This document shows positions 23,349 to 32,265 of a stretch of 54,755 bases of DNA, piece by piece (within the stretch, counting starts at the first letter, position 1; each line of letters opens with the position of its first letter). The DNA is from Bacillus massiliigorillae (GTDB taxonomy: Bacteria > Bacillota > Bacilli > Bacillales > DSM-1321), in the NCBI RefSeq assembly GCF_000380245.2, contig NZ_HG428750.1, forward strand, positions 1 through 54,755, given 5' to 3'. Under the pieces are notes generated by a model. The model had not been told where the DNA came from and did no database searches. It worked only from the letters and a program-made list of their open reading frames with translations. Both the position numbers and the translations under genes were made by a program.

Positions 23349-24821
23349 TTACATTCCTTTTGACTTTGCTTCATCCCAATAACGATCTAATTGTTCTAAC
23401 TTGCACTGATCAAAAGTTAACCCTTGTTCCTGTAAACACTTCTCAATATATTGGAAACGACGAGCAAATTTCATATTCGTTGCATGTAAAGCCTCTTCTG
23501 GATAGATATTATGGAAACGAGCAATATTAACGAGTGCAAATAATACATCTCCGTACTCTGCGCGAATTTCTGCTTTTGAAGAGCCTTTCTTGATTTCAGC
23601 TTGGAATTCTTGAATTTCTTCATTGACTTTTTCCCAGGCTGACTCTACTTCATCCCAATCAAACCCAACTTTAGCCGCTCGTTTTTGATATTCATAAGCA
23701 ATTAGTAACTGCGGTAAGGATTTCTCTACATCTGCTAATAAAGATTCTGTCTGCAGAGCAGCTTCACCTTTTTCTTCAAGCTTAATTTTATTCCAATTTA
23801 CCAATACTTCATCTTCATTCTCCACATGAGTATCACCAAACACATGCGGATGTCTACGAATCATTTTCTCACTTAATTCTTGCACAACATCATCAATCGT
23901 AAACATACCTTCATCTTCACCAATTTGAGCATGTAGTAGAACTTGTAGAAGCACATCCCCTAATTCACTTATGATGCCATCTGTATCATCTTCATCAATT
24001 GCATCAATCAATTCATAAGCTTCTTCTAACACATACTTCTTCAAGCTTTCATGCGTTTGTTTTTGATCCCACGGACAACCGTTCGGACCACGTAACTCTG
24101 CAATAATATTTCGCAGCTTAAAGAACTCCTTTTGTAACAATTCTTCATTCGTTACAGGAGGTACATATACTGATGTTAAGTTACTCAATTTCGCTTGGCG
24201 ATCTAATTCATACAAAGGTAGCCATATAACCTCTTCTGCTGAACTTCCTGCTGCTGTTACAAGTGCTACTTGATAGTCATCCGGATATTTCTCCATCAGT
24301 GTTAACTTCACTTCAGAAGCAATATAACCATCATATACTTGTCCAATGATAATATGTTGCTTCATTTGTAAAGAATCCCTATTTAGTGCAGTACCATCTA
24401 ACAACTGAAATCCATCAATCGGATCAATCTTCACTGCTTGAAAAAGGGCATCTAAAAAGCTTTGTCCACCCTCAATACTTAACTCTATTTGTTGTTTCGC
24501 TGTTTTTTCTATTAATAGTTGTACCGTCATCTCTGCAACCATTGGATGTCCTGGTACTGTATATACCACATCTGAACTCTCAGCTAAACGTATAATTGTA
24601 TCGGAAATCTCCTCGTACACTTCCTCGAATGTGTCGTACTTCTCATACACTGCATCAAAGCTTTCGAATTGTACACCCTCTTGTTGAAGTTCATCAATAA
24701 CAGGATGATCCATTGTTCTCGTATAGATTTTCCCACATGTTTTTAATTGCTTATATATACCATAAGGCAACTGATCAAGATCACCAGCACCTAAGCCCAT
24801 TACTATAATTTTATTACTCAT
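23349..24821 (-). CDS. yabN: Fusion of tetrapyrrole methylase-like domain and MazG nucleotide pyrophosphohydrolase
   Basis: A two-domain protein of 490 residues, the usual length. The N-terminal part (about 1-215) is a SAM-dependent methylase-like domain with GLGAGDLDQLPYG and VPGHPM. The C-terminal part (about 225-490) is a MazG NTP pyrophosphohydrolase with RGPNGCPWDQKQTHESL, EEAYELIDAI and ELGDVLLQVLLHAQ metal-binding helices and a second half-repeat (YGDVLFALVNIAR). It probably removes non-canonical NTPs. The methylase part has no established substrate. It lies 26 bases after yabM. Confidence 0.94.
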   Translation of the reverse strand: MSNKIIVMGLGAGDLDQLPYGIYKQLKTCGKIYTRTMDHPVIDELQQEGVQFESFDAVYEKYDTFEEVYEEISDTIIRLAESSDVVYTVPGHPMVAEMTVQLLIEKTAKQQIELSIEGGQSFLDALFQAVKIDPIDGFQLLDGTALNRDSLQMKQHIIIGQVYDGYIASEVKLTLMEKYPDDYQVALVTAAGSSAEEVIWLPLYELDRQAKLSNLTSVYVPPVTNEELLQKEFFKLRNIIAELRGPNGCPWDQKQTHESLKKYVLEEAYELIDAIDEDDTDGIISELGDVLLQVLLHAQIGEDEGMFTIDDVVQELSEKMIRRHPHVFGDTHVENEDEVLVNWNKIKLEEKGEAALQTESLLADVEKSLPQLLIAYEYQKRAAKVGFDWDEVESAWEKVNEEIQEFQAEIKKGSSKAEIRAEYGDVLFALVNIARFHNIYPEEALHATNMKFARRFQYIEKCLQEQGLTFDQCKLEQLDRYWDEAKSKGM

Positions 24822-24847
24822 TGTTATACTCCCATTTTTTCATTGTA

Positions 24848-26467
24848 TTAGTGTTTCTGTTTGTTCTTTGGTAAAAATTTAGCTAACTTACTGCCAAAAG
24901 GCAAGAGCGATAATTCTTCAAATGTAAATAAGCCCATTCGAATAATCATAAACATGTAAACGACTGCTCCTGAAAAAACCGCTACCAGTACTTCACAGGC
25001 TGTAAATAATCGACTATCTGCAAAGTACCTGCTCAGCATATCAAACAATTCTCTTTCAATAAGAAGAGTAATGGACATACCTAATGAAGCAAGTAAAGTT
25101 AGTAAAAAGGTTCGCCGTTCAACAATTGGCTTTTTAAAGATTCTTCTCATGTATACAAATAACATACATGCCATCACGAAAAAAGCGACTGTCGTTGAAA
25201 GTGCCGCTCCCATTATAGAGGCTTTCGGTATCCAAATTAGCATTAGGGCAAATTTGACTAATAACCCAAGCACAATAATTCCAATTGCCACAATGGAATA
25301 GCCCAAGCTTTGCAAAACAAACATCCCTGTCATTAAAAACGAGCAAAAAAGAATCGACAAACTTAATACACCTAAAGCATCACTTCCTTTAGCATCCGTA
25401 AAAAGCATAATATTGACAGGTTCAATAATCCACAACAAGCCGACTGTCGCTGCCATTCCGAGCATAATACTTAAACGATACGACAGCTCTGTATATTTCC
25501 GAACTAACTGTTGCTCTTGTTGCTGCATAAACTTTGAAATAAGTGGCACGATGGTTAATGATAACGCAATCGTTGCTGCTGTTCCTAATTGTAATAAAGG
25601 CTGTCCACGGTCATATACACCTTTCCATTGCTTCGCCTCCGTCATTTCCATCCCTGAATCTGTAAGTAACGGATATAAGACAAGTGCATCCATAAACTGT
25701 ATAAATACAAGAATTAAACTACTGATACCGAAAATGATACCTTGTCCAAGTATTTGACGCGAAAGAGGAATCAAACTTCTCCTCATATTAAGACTATCAA
25801 TAGATATGCTATTTTTTCTATTCATTCTGCGATAAAAGAATATTAAAATAACGCCACTGATTACACTACCTAAAACAGAACCTAAAAACGCCCATTCTGC
25901 TACTTCATATAGAGACAGACCATAGTAATAAAAAATAATTGAAAATACTAAAATAAATCCAACCCGCACTGATTGCTCCACCACTTGTGCAACAGCTGTA
26001 GGCATCATTTCTCCATCACTTTGAAAAATCCCTTTCATAATAGATATAAAAGGTAATAACAAAAAAGAAAATGAAATCATTTTAATTGATTTAGTAAGCA
26101 TAGGATCATTCATTATATTAGCTAAAAAACTAGCTCCAAAGAATAGACTACAGAACATCACTATGCTGATAATAACTAAAGAAAACCATGAAGTTACTAT
26201 AATGTCTGTTCGCGTGTATCCTCTATAATCATCTTTCGCTTCCGCTAATAGTTTAGAAATAATAACTGGAAAGCCATAGGTAGAAAGAACGAGCACTAAT
26301 GCATAAAAAGGATATACTTGCTGATATATATAGAAACCGACATCTCCAACAATATTTTGATATGGTATACGATAAATAGCACTTAATAATTTAATTACTA
26401 TTGAAGATAAAGTTAATATAAATGCACCTTGTATAAATTTCTTGGAAAGGTCGTTATTTCTTTTAAT
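24848..26467 (-). CDS. yabM: MOP-superfamily polysaccharide flippase (YabM/SpoVB family), apparent ATT start
   Basis: A multipass membrane protein related to SpoVB and lipid-linked-precursor flippases, with about 14 hydrophobic segments. The first conventional start (GTG at 26296) is in the middle of the family domain. The frame is open and conserved-looking upstream: KKFIQGAFILTL, IKLLSAIYRIPYQNIVGD and FYIYQQVYPFY are typical SpoVB-family N-terminal sequence. From the upstream TAG to 26296 no ATG, GTG or TTG occurs in frame. An ATT at 26467, about 10 bases after AAAAGGAG, would give MKRNNDLSKKF and 539 residues, close to the roughly 530 of B. subtilis YabM. Family assignment is strong; the start codon is inferred. 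Confidence 0.82.
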   Translation of the reverse strand: MKRNNDLSKKFIQGAFILTLSSIVIKLLSAIYRIPYQNIVGDVGFYIYQQVYPFYALVLVLSTYGFPVIISKLLAEAKDDYRGYTRTDIIVTSWFSLVIISIVMFCSLFFGASFLANIMNDPMLTKSIKMISFSFLLLPFISIMKGIFQSDGEMMPTAVAQVVEQSVRVGFILVFSIIFYYYGLSLYEVAEWAFLGSVLGSVISGVILIFFYRRMNRKNSISIDSLNMRRSLIPLSRQILGQGIIFGISSLILVFIQFMDALVLYPLLTDSGMEMTEAKQWKGVYDRGQPLLQLGTAATIALSLTIVPLISKFMQQQEQQLVRKYTELSYRLSIMLGMAATVGLLWIIEPVNIMLFTDAKGSDALGVLSLSILFCSFLMTGMFVLQSLGYSIVAIGIIVLGLLVKFALMLIWIPKASIMGAALSTTVAFFVMACMLFVYMRRIFKKPIVERRTFLLTLLASLGMSITLLIERELFDMLSRYFADSRLFTACEVLVAVFSGAVVYMFMIIRMGLFTFEELSLLPFGSKLAKFLPKNKQKH

Positions 26468-26509
26468 TACTTCTCCACTCCTTTTCTACTAAGGAATACT
26501 TCCGTTTGT

Positions 26510-26523
26510 ATTATAGCATACAA
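26510..26523 (-). promoter_or_regulatory. yabM promoter (extended -10)
   Basis: The minus strand has TGC directly before TATAAT (26510-26515), an extended -10 with no good -35. An inverted repeat TTGTAT-N6-ATACAA (26506-26523) covers it and could be an operator. Confidence 0.5.
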
Positions 26524-26582
26524 GCTTTTTCTCCTATAAAGTACCACTTACTTTTCCCATCCCTTTTAGACAGGTTAGGCAT

Positions 26583-26615
26583 AAAAAAAAGGGCAGCATA
26601 TGCTACCCATTTTTG
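26583..26615 (-). terminator. Terminator of spoVT
   Basis: The stem GGGTAGCAT/ATGCTGCCC is followed by eight T on the minus strand. Confidence 0.9.
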
Positions 26616-26629
26616 ACCGTCAAGTTATT

Positions 26630-27166
26630 TTAAGATTCCATTTGACGAGCTAAGAATCCTGCAGCCGTTTCAACTGCTTTTTGTTCTACTTCTCCAAGAG
26701 TACCTTCTTTAGAGAAAATAATTACCGCACCGATTGGGTCTCCATTCGCTACGATTGGAGCAATCGTATAAGATTGAATATCTTCAGTAAATCCATCTAC
26801 TAATGAGATTTGAGTTTTTTGTGTTTCTAAAGTTGGATTACGATCTTCCATAGTGCTTTCTACTAAGTCACTAATACTACGGTTTAAGTAATCCTTTTTA
26901 GATCCACCTGCTACAGTGATATATGTATCTCTATCACAAATTAATACAGGATTTCCTAGGCTATCAAATAATGCTTCTGCATATTCTTTTGCGAAATCAC
27001 TTAATTCACTAATTGGAGAATATTTTTTTAAGATAACTTCTCCGTCACGATCAACAAAAATTTCAAGAGGATCTCCTTCACGAATACGAAGAGTTCTACG
27101 AATTTCTTTAGGGATAACTACTCGTCCTAAATCATCTATACGACGAACGATTCCAGTTGCTTTCAT
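26630..27166 (-). CDS. spoVT: Stage V sporulation protein T, forespore transcription regulator
   Basis: Modulates sigma-G-dependent genes in the forespore. The 178 residues have an N-terminal AbrB-type swapped-hairpin DNA-binding domain (1-50: MKATGIVRRIDDLGRVVIPKEIRRTLRI) and a C-terminal GAF-like domain (about 56-178). The N-terminus is clearly homologous to AbrB encoded at 46704. A sigma-G-like promoter lies 90 bases upstream, and a terminator follows, so it is a single-gene unit after mfd. Confidence 0.97.
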   Translation of the reverse strand: MKATGIVRRIDDLGRVVIPKEIRRTLRIREGDPLEIFVDRDGEVILKKYSPISELSDFAKEYAEALFDSLGNPVLICDRDTYITVAGGSKKDYLNRSISDLVESTMEDRNPTLETQKTQISLVDGFTEDIQSYTIAPIVANGDPIGAVIIFSKEGTLGEVEQKAVETAAGFLARQMES

Positions 27167-27256
27167 CTAATGTTGCCTCACTTTCCTCTTTTTGGTTTCG
27201 GTTATGACACTTTGAAATTTTTACCTGTCCCACAACCGTAATGAACTTATTGAACT

Positions 27257-27287
27257 TAGTATTTTTTTCTATGTTAAGTTCTATTCA
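27257..27287 (-). promoter_or_regulatory. Sigma-G promoter of spoVT
   Basis: TGAATA (27282-27287) and AATACTA (27257-27263) are separated by 18 bases. The sigma-G consensus is TGAATA and CATACTA, so only one base differs in the -10. spoVT is a known sigma-G gene. Confidence 0.75.
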
Positions 27288-27370
27288 TCCAGAAAAATAT
27301 TTTCTTACTATATTTTTCCCGTATCTATATTTCAACACGAAATTGTTAGAACTGCAACCAAAATTTATTA

Positions 27371-30300
27371 TTATTGGTTGACTTTATCTTTTTTGACATC
27401 TTTAAGACCTTTAACAAGATTTTCAACTTTAAGCATCCATTCAACTGTCCCAGTATCTTTTATAGGTAACGTTATTTTTAAACGTTTACCTTCCATACCC
27501 AATCCAACTCGTCTTTCAATTTGACTAGTCACTTGATATACTTTTGAACCATCGATATCACCAGTTGCATTCTCAGTTATTAAAATCACAACTTCATGCT
27601 TCTGCTGTTTTATTGATTCAACGTACGCTTCCATTGCATATACCTTAATATAAGCGATACCAAACAAGTATTCTACTTCCTCTGGATATTCACCGAAACG
27701 ATCTGTCATTTCTTCTTTTAATTCTTCGATTTCCTCTAATGATGTGACACCGCGGAACTTTTTATACATTTCGATTTTCTGGTTACCATCAGAAATATAT
27801 TGATCCGGTATATACGCATCTACTTGAATGTCGATTTCAACTTGATGCTTTTCTTCAATTGGTTGATCTGTCATACGCTTTTCAATCGCTTCTTTCAACA
27901 TTTGTGAATACAAATCAAAACCAACAGAATCGATGAATCCATGCTGTTCAGCACCAAGTAGGTTTCCTGCTCCTCGTATAGATAAGTCACGCATCGCAAT
28001 TTTGAATCCTGAACCAAGCTCTGTAAATTCTTTAATTGCTTGTAGACGCTTTTCAGCTACCTCTGTTAATACCTTATCTTTTCTGTACGTAAAATATGCA
28101 TAAGCTACTCGATTCGAACGGCCAACTCGTCCACGTAGCTGATACAACTGGGAAAGGCCCATCTTATCTGCATCGTGCACAATGAGCGTATTAACATTAG
28201 GAATATCAACACCTGTTTCAATAATCGTCGTGCTCACTAATACGTCATACTCACCTTCAAGGAAACCAATCATAACCGTTTCTAATTCTTGCTCCGACAT
28301 ACGACCATGAGCGTAAACCACACGTGCATCTGGCACTAGCATGGAAATCTCTTCCGCTTTTCTTGCTATATCTTCTACCCGATTATATAAGAAGTAAACT
28401 TGCCCCTCACGAGCAAGCTCTCTTTCAATAGCTTCCCTTACGAGCACACCATTATACTCCATGACATAAGTTTGTACAGGGAAACGGTTCTCTGGTGGAG
28501 TTTCAATTACTGATAAATCCCTAACCCCTAACATGGACATATGTAGAGTCCTTGGAATCGGCGTTGCTGTTAATGTTAATACATCAATATTTGCTTTTAA
28601 TTGCTTAATTTTTTCTTTATGAGTCACACCAAAGCGTTGCTCTTCATCAATAATCAACAATCCTAAGTCACGATATTGCACATCTTTTGACAGTAATCGA
28701 TGCGTACCAACGACGATATCCACTGTTCCAGCTTTAATGCCTTTTAATGTTTCCGTTTGTTGCTTTCTCGTTCTAAAACGATTTAATAAACCGATAGAAA
28801 TCGGGAAATCTTGAAACCTTTCACGAATAGTATCGAAATGTTGTTGGGCTAGAATCGTTGTTGGGACTAGGAACGCCACTTGCTTACCATCTGCAATCGC
28901 TTTAAATGCCGCACGAATAGCTACCTCTGTTTTCCCATAACCAACATCACCACAAAGAAGACGATCCATTGGTCGCTCACGTTGCATATCTTGTTTTATT
29001 TCATTAATTGAGCGAATTTGATCCTCGGTTTCATTATAAGGAAAAGCTGATTCAAACTCGCGTTGCATGTCACCATCCGGAGAGAATGGATATCCTTTCG
29101 TAGCTTCACGCTCCGCATGGATTTTAATTAAATCATCCGCAATATCTTCTACAGAAGATTTAACTTTACTCTTCACACGCTTCCAATCGTTACCGCCAAG
29201 TTTATATAATTTAGGCTCTTTCCCTTCAGAGGCCACGTACTTTTGAATAAGTTCAATTTGTTCAACAGGCACATACAATTGGTCAGACCCTTGGTAACGG
29301 ATATTTAAGTAATCTTTATGCACACCTTTTATATCTAATGTTTCGATACCTAAATATTTACCAATCCCGTGATTTACGTGAACAACATAGTCACCAATAT
29401 TTAATTCTGAATAACTCTTAATACGTTCAGCATTTGATAGCTTTTGCCTCTTAGTTGATCGCTTTGTTTTCTTGTTGAACAACTCTTGCTCTGTAATAAC
29501 AGCAAGCTTTTGCATTGGTAGTTCAAAGCCTGTATGCAAGTTCCCTCTAGCAATCTGCACCTTACCATTTAAAATCGAACTAGACTCTGTCAGTTCTGCT
29601 GCTTCTACTTCATAATCATCCAACACACGACGCAGCTTCATCATCCGTTCTTGGGTTGGACCTAATATAACGACAGAGTATTTACTTTTCTTCCAACGCT
29701 CTATCTCGGATTTAAACACGTTCATTTGTCCGTGGAAGTTTTGCATCTGCTTACACGTAACGTTTATTATGTTTTGTGGATTAGTGTGTGGTACATGTCG
29801 TAGAAATAGAGATAAATAAATTAACTTTTGAGATGAAGATGATATAAGTTGCTGAAAACTAAATGATAGTTGAACATCATGAATTATTTCCCCTTCACTT
29901 AGAAGATTTGTAAACCACTCCAATTCTTCCTTCTCAAGCGTTGTTGCAACTTCTTGTATACGACTAATTTCATCAAGAATAACTAATCCATTAGCTGGTA
30001 AATAATCTAGTAAACTAGTTGGGCGTTCGTATGCCAAACTGATATATTTAAAAATCTCATCAAGTTTAATATTTGTTCGCAGTTGATTTAATTCAAAACC
30101 AATGTTTTGTAATAATAAATTCTTTGTTTTTTCATTTTTGATTTTCTTTAAACTTGTCTTAAGACCATCTTCTAAAAGATTTGTCATCCGTTCGATATTC
30201 TCTTGTTCCAGTAATAATTCCGTTGCAGGACCAATTTGAACAGATTCTACTTTCTCTAGAGATTTTTGATCTTCAATCGAAAAAGTTCGAATGGATTGCA

Positions 30301-30901
30301 CCTCTGTATCAAATAATTCGATTCGAATAGGCTTACTTTCTGTTAGTGGGTAAATATCAATAATTCCACCACGCACGCTAAATTCACCTGGAGACGATAC
30401 CATATCTGCTCGATGATAGCCCATAACAACAAATTGCTTTAGCGTCGCTTCTAAATCGATTTCATCATCAACTGTAAAAGTGACTTGATACTTCCTCCAT
30501 AATTGCTTCGGAGGTAGAATTTTACGGAATCCCCCCATTGGGACAATAACAATTCCACTTTGATTTTGTGACCAACGGTTCAAAACTTCTATACGCTGTG
30601 CTCTTAACTCTGGACTTGCTATACTTAGTTCCGCTGCAATCAGTTCATTAGCCGGATAAATAAACAAATCTTCTTCCGAAACGAAGTTCGATAAATCCTC
30701 ATATAACTTCTGCGCTTGTAAAAGATTATATGTAACCACTAAAATTGAACGATTCGTTTGACGGTATACAGAAGATATTAACATTGCTCGCGAAGAACCA
30801 GATAATCCAGCTACCAATTGCTCACGAAGACCTTCATCCACACCAGTTAAAATCGATTGTATATCTTCATTTTGCATAAATATTTGGTTAAGCGCGTTCA
30901 T
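27371..30901 (-). CDS. mfd: Transcription-repair coupling factor Mfd
   Basis: A DNA translocase that removes stalled RNA polymerase and recruits UvrA. The 1176 residues comprise the UvrB-like N-terminal domains, the RNA-polymerase interaction domain (region of DYVVHVNHGIGKYLG, about 490-560), the RecG-like motor with Walker A LLCGDVGYGKTEVA (about 655) and DEEQRFG, motif VI around QLRGRVGRSNR, and the C-terminal TRCF domain. Length matches the family. The ATG has AAAGGGGG upstream. It follows fin. Confidence 0.98.
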   Translation of the reverse strand: MNALNQIFMQNEDIQSILTGVDEGLREQLVAGLSGSSRAMLISSVYRQTNRSILVVTYNLLQAQKLYEDLSNFVSEEDLFIYPANELIAAELSIASPELRAQRIEVLNRWSQNQSGIVIVPMGGFRKILPPKQLWRKYQVTFTVDDEIDLEATLKQFVVMGYHRADMVSSPGEFSVRGGIIDIYPLTESKPIRIELFDTEVQSIRTFSIEDQKSLEKVESVQIGPATELLLEQENIERMTNLLEDGLKTSLKKIKNEKTKNLLLQNIGFELNQLRTNIKLDEIFKYISLAYERPTSLLDYLPANGLVILDEISRIQEVATTLEKEELEWFTNLLSEGEIIHDVQLSFSFQQLISSSSQKLIYLSLFLRHVPHTNPQNIINVTCKQMQNFHGQMNVFKSEIERWKKSKYSVVILGPTQERMMKLRRVLDDYEVEAAELTESSSILNGKVQIARGNLHTGFELPMQKLAVITEQELFNKKTKRSTKRQKLSNAERIKSYSELNIGDYVVHVNHGIGKYLGIETLDIKGVHKDYLNIRYQGSDQLYVPVEQIELIQKYVASEGKEPKLYKLGGNDWKRVKSKVKSSVEDIADDLIKIHAEREATKGYPFSPDGDMQREFESAFPYNETEDQIRSINEIKQDMQRERPMDRLLCGDVGYGKTEVAIRAAFKAIADGKQVAFLVPTTILAQQHFDTIRERFQDFPISIGLLNRFRTRKQQTETLKGIKAGTVDIVVGTHRLLSKDVQYRDLGLLIIDEEQRFGVTHKEKIKQLKANIDVLTLTATPIPRTLHMSMLGVRDLSVIETPPENRFPVQTYVMEYNGVLVREAIERELAREGQVYFLYNRVEDIARKAEEISMLVPDARVVYAHGRMSEQELETVMIGFLEGEYDVLVSTTIIETGVDIPNVNTLIVHDADKMGLSQLYQLRGRVGRSNRVAYAYFTYRKDKVLTEVAEKRLQAIKEFTELGSGFKIAMRDLSIRGAGNLLGAEQHGFIDSVGFDLYSQMLKEAIEKRMTDQPIEEKHQVEIDIQVDAYIPDQYISDGNQKIEMYKKFRGVTSLEEIEELKEEMTDRFGEYPEEVEYLFGIAYIKVYAMEAYVESIKQQKHEVVILITENATGDIDGSKVYQVTSQIERRVGLGMEGKRLKITLPIKDTGTVEWMLKVENLVKGLKDVKKDKVNQ

Positions 30902-31008
30902 ATCGAATTCCCCCTTTAAAAGCCATCATATTTAACTTTTTCTTGTTTTTATATTTTTCAATCTAACGAAAATATAACTACTCTCTTTTTTGTGTAATAA
31001 AACAAACG

Positions 31009-31035
31009 GAAAAATGCTTTGGAATAGTCCAAAGC
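31009..31035 (-). terminator. Terminator-like hairpin after fin
   Basis: A perfect 8-bp stem GCTTTGGA/TCCAAAGC with a 4-base loop, followed by ATTTTT on the minus strand, just past the fin stop. Confidence 0.7.
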
Positions 31036-31041
31036 TAATTT

Positions 31042-31272
31042 CTATTGAATAATATAATCCATACCATGAAGGTTCGGATTAGACCTTAAAGCTGATTCAC
31101 AGTCGTCACAAACAATCGTGACATGAATATTCCCAAGCGGATCCGTCGTAATCATTTCTTGATATTCTTGTGAATTCAATAGTTCAAAGCCAAGTTGTTC
31201 TATTTTCACCGATTGTTTAGGCAACATACCCAGACAGACACCGCAATGCCTACACGTATAATATAAGCTCAT
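31042..31272 (-). CDS. fin: Anti-sigma-F factor Fin (YabK)
   Basis: In B. subtilis, Fin binds RNA polymerase and antagonises sigma-F so that sigma-G can take over in the forespore. The 76 residues are those of the family, with two zinc-ligand pairs: CRHC in the N-terminal YYTCRHCGVCLG and CDDC in VCDDCESAL. The position between pth and mfd agrees. A sigma-G-like promoter lies 30 bases upstream. Confidence 0.93.
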   Translation of the reverse strand: MSLYYTCRHCGVCLGMLPKQSVKIEQLGFELLNSQEYQEMITTDPLGNIHVTIVCDDCESALRSNPNLHGMDYIIQ

Positions 31273-31301
31273 GCTATTAGCCCCTTTTATCCATTTACTG
31301 C

Positions 31302-31333
31302 TAGTATGAACAGAATGGACGGGTATTTATTCA
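31302..31333 (-). promoter_or_regulatory. Forespore (sigma-G-like) promoter of fin
   Basis: TGAATA (31328-31333) and CATACTA (31302-31308) are exact consensus elements, separated by 19 bases, one more than usual. This promoter lies between pth and fin and would make fin a forespore gene independent of pth. Confidence 0.65.
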
Positions 31334-31368
31334 CCTTTAAAGATAAAATTTAACAATCGTCATTACTT

Positions 31369-31926
31369 TTAATTATGCTCATTCATAACCTGTAAGAACG
31401 GTTTAACTAAAAAATCATCACATGCCCGATTACATGACTTGATTACATCTTTCATGACAACCCATTCGTCCTCTTGAAATCTACCTAAAACATGATTAGT
31501 CACGCTCATAGCACCATGCGGACGACCAATTCCGATGCGTACACGATTAAACTCTTGCGTACCAAGATGAGCAATCATTGATTTAATTCCATTATGACCA
31601 CCAGCGCCACCTTTTTGACGTAAGCGAATCTTCCCAACAGCCAAATCTAAATCATCATAAAAGACAACAATATCATCTAAATCTACCTTGAAATAGTCCA
31701 TGACTGCTTTTATACTTTCACCTGATAAGTTCATATATGTTAGTGGTTTAAGTAAAATTACTTTCGTTCCACCTACATAACCAACGCCATAAAGACCTTT
31801 ATGTTTCGCTTGATTTAATGGAATATTCCATTGATCAGCCAGAACATCAATGACTTCAAAGCCTATATTATGTCTTGTTCTTTCATACTCTTTACCAGGA
31901 TTTCCTAAACCGATTATTAATTTCAT
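31369..31926 (-). CDS. pth: Peptidyl-tRNA hydrolase
   Basis: Recycles peptidyl-tRNA released from ribosomes (spoVC in B. subtilis). The 185 residues begin MKLIIGLGNPGKEYERTRHNIGF with substrate-binding Asn9 and catalytic His19, followed by LLKPLTYMNLSG, VVFYDDLDL and GGAGGHNGIKS. It is the first gene after prs. In B. subtilis ctc lies between them, but here the 339-base gap has no such gene. Confidence 0.97.
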   Translation of the reverse strand: MKLIIGLGNPGKEYERTRHNIGFEVIDVLADQWNIPLNQAKHKGLYGVGYVGGTKVILLKPLTYMNLSGESIKAVMDYFKVDLDDIVVFYDDLDLAVGKIRLRQKGGAGGHNGIKSMIAHLGTQEFNRVRIGIGRPHGAMSVTNHVLGRFQEDEWVVMKDVIKSCNRACDDFLVKPFLQVMNEHN

Positions 31927-32222
31927 TAAGATGTCTCAACTCCAACAATGACATTTCTTTTCTTGCTTAAATATATATAAACCATAACAAAGTGTCTTGC
32001 TCCGATACCCTGCTTATGTGGTGCACGTCAAGCACTTCCATGTTTCTTTTATATGTATTCCCTAAAAAAGCGGAATTTCCTCTTCATAATTCAAAATTGA
32101 TTACCAAACTACAACAAAGACGTAACTCAAATAGCCACGTCCTTACTATTATAGCATGATTATACAGTTTCTTGCTGTAATCACTTGTTATACCATTTTT
32201 TCTTCTTGCTTTAAGTAATGCC
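31927..32222. other. Intergenic gap between prs and pth, no ctc gene
   Basis: No open frame of reasonable size is seen. The stretch holds an extended -10 promoter at 32148-32153 and a leader of roughly 200 bases with a possible GACGT/ACGTC hairpin (32125-32143) right after it. B. subtilis has ctc (a 50S-binding general stress protein) here. Confidence 0.6.
32148..32156 (-). promoter_or_regulatory. pth promoter (extended -10)
   Basis: A perfect TATAAT (32148-32153) preceded by TGC on the minus strand, without a clear -35. It lies 220 bases upstream of pth and after the prs terminator. Confidence 0.5.
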
Positions 32223-32258
32223 AAAAAGCGGCTTCCATTTCAGATGAAAGCCGCTTTT
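32223..32258 (-). terminator. Terminator of glmU-prs
   Basis: The stem AAAAGCGGCTT with its complement GAAGCCGCTTTT (a G-T wobble and a few extra pairs near the loop), followed by TTTTT on the minus strand, 8 bases after the prs stop. Confidence 0.9.
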
Positions 32259-32265
32259 CCTATTA

